A DNA stretch of 7,711 nucleotides, taken from positions 1-7,711 of the forward strand of contig PLNY01000470.1 in NCBI GenBank assembly GCA_003141915.1, in the 5' to 3' direction. Source of the DNA: Anaerolineae bacterium (GTDB taxonomy: Bacteria > Chloroflexota > Anaerolineae > Anaerolineales > Villigracilaceae). This document shows positions 6,924 to 7,711 of the stretch, piece after piece; position 1 is the stretch's first letter; each line of letters starts with the position of its first letter. The notes beneath the pieces are model-generated. The model saw only the letters and a program-made list of their open reading frames with translations. It had not been told where the DNA came from and ran no database searches. A program made the position numbers and the translations under genes.

Positions 6924-7711
6924 ATGAACATCCTTATTGCCGATGATCAATATGAGTGGCGAGAACCACTGGCCGAATTTTGTAAAAAGTCAGGACATGA
7001 GGTCGTTGCCGTATCTGATGGCGATGCAGTTATTGCGATGCCTCAAGCGACGCTTCGCAACTTTGATGTTGCTTTGTTGGATTACAAAATGCCCACTAAT
7101 GGTTTGGAAGCGGGAACTTGCATCCGGAGAATTGCTCCTGAAATGATGTTGGTAATGCTAACGGCGCATGCCGACAGCTTGGTCCCTGAAAAGGTAGTCG
7201 CTGCGATGCGAGCCGGATTCTACGACTATTTGGACAAAAACAGCGACTATAAGGCTTCATTACAGAAGATTCTTGAAATCGCAATAGACCGAAAACGAAC
7301 AAAGCAAGATACTCGCGAGGTTTACCGCCTGGATCAGATCGTCGGCGAATCTCCCAAGATCCTGGAGCTGCGCAAACTCATCCAAAACGTCGCCCCCACC
7401 AACGCCACCGTCCTGATCCTCGGCGAAAGCGGCACCGGCAAGGAACTGGTCGCCGGCGCCCTCCACAGCCTCAGTGTCCGCCGCCAAAGAAATTACATCC
7501 GCATCAACTGCGCCGCCATCCCCGAGAACCTCCTCGAAAGCGAGCTCTTCGGCCATGAAAAGGGCGCGTTTACCGGCGCCATCCGCCAAAAGCTCGGCCG
7601 CGTCGAAGAAGCCGACGGCGGCACCATTTTCCTCGATGAAATTGGCGACATGAGCCGGTCCCTCCAGGCCAAACTCCTCCGCTTCCTTGAAGACGGCTCC
7701 TTCACCCGCGT
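6924..7711 (+). CDS. NtrC-family sigma-54-dependent response regulator (3' end outside window)
   Basis: At least 262 residues, open to the window edge. The receiver domain (1 to about 120) has the full phosphorylation site: Asp7, Asp8, phospho-acceptor Asp53 (LLDYKMP), Thr80 and Lys105. A linker leads to the AAA+ sigma-54 interaction domain, with IVGESPKILELR, Walker A GESGTGKE (167-174), the ELFGHEKGAFTGA block whose GAFTGA loop (214-219) contacts sigma-54, and Walker B GGTIFLDE (Asp238, Glu239). The sensor II region and DNA-binding helix-turn-helix lie beyond the window. It starts 4 bases after the kinase-like gene without a clear Shine-Dalgarno sequence. The receiver half uses mixed codons like the genes before it. 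From about 7320 the codons become almost all G/C-ending, mostly C. A likely target is the sigma-54 element at 650-664, which is inferred. Confidence 0.95.
   Translation, partial: MNILIADDQYEWREPLAEFCKKSGHEVVAVSDGDAVIAMPQATLRNFDVALLDYKMPTNGLEAGTCIRRIAPEMMLVMLTAHADSLVPEKVVAAMRAGFYDYLDKNSDYKASLQKILEIAIDRKRTKQDTREVYRLDQIVGESPKILELRKLIQNVAPTNATVLILGESGTGKELVAGALHSLSVRRQRNYIRINCAAIPENLLESELFGHEKGAFTGAIRQKLGRVEEADGGTIFLDEIGDMSRSLQAKLLRFLEDGSFTR

Noticed and set aside
6937..7146. Plus-strand 69-codon frame starting within the response regulator
   Set aside because: It is a shadow frame of the receiver domain, whose own frame has all conserved residues and runs to the window end.
1..7711. CRISPR array, tRNA or rRNA genes, insertion sequence or integrase
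   Set aside because: No spaced direct repeats beyond the two-copy palindrome, no cloverleaf or rRNA sequence, and no transposase or recombinase motifs were seen on reading both strands.

Overview
The window looks like an accessory region of a Gram-negative-type bacterium. The organism cannot be named from the sequence. Most starts lack a clear Shine-Dalgarno sequence, codon use is mixed, and the AAA+ part of the last gene is strongly C-ending. That would fit a Verrucomicrobia-like or other PVC/environmental lineage, but this is a weak inference.

Layout. The left 450 bases hold two broken genes facing away from each other: the 5' end of a dinB-type DNA polymerase IV gene on the minus strand (about 109-363), and the first 22 codons of a HAD-family hydrolase on the plus strand (389-454). 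A 245-base non-coding stretch follows. It carries two tandem copies of a palindromic motif built on TTACGGCG(T/C)AA (549-582) and a sigma-54-type -24/-12 element (650-664).

From 700 to the right edge, six plus-strand genes are packed with overlaps or gaps of 14 bases or less. They are a B12-binding-type radical SAM enzyme, the three parts of an ABC importer of the TrpXYZ/COG2984-COG4120-COG1101 kind (binding protein, permease, ATPase), a soluble 656-residue protein with a degenerate histidine-kinase core, and an NtrC-type sigma-54-dependent response regulator cut by the window edge.

How they may work together (inference). The importer takes up a small ligand, possibly an aromatic amino acid-like or other nitrogenous compound, and the radical SAM enzyme acts on it or on a related metabolite. 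The cytosolic kinase-like protein senses the state and controls the response regulator. The regulator would act through the TTACG palindromes on the sigma-54 promoter in front of its own operon, giving a self-contained feedback module.

The most unusual points are this possible closed sigma-54 circuit, the near-loss of the ATP-binding G1 box in the kinase-like protein, and an abrupt codon-use switch inside the response regulator gene at about 7320. The broken dinB/HAD pair on the left and the codon switch on the right may mark the two edges of an inserted block.
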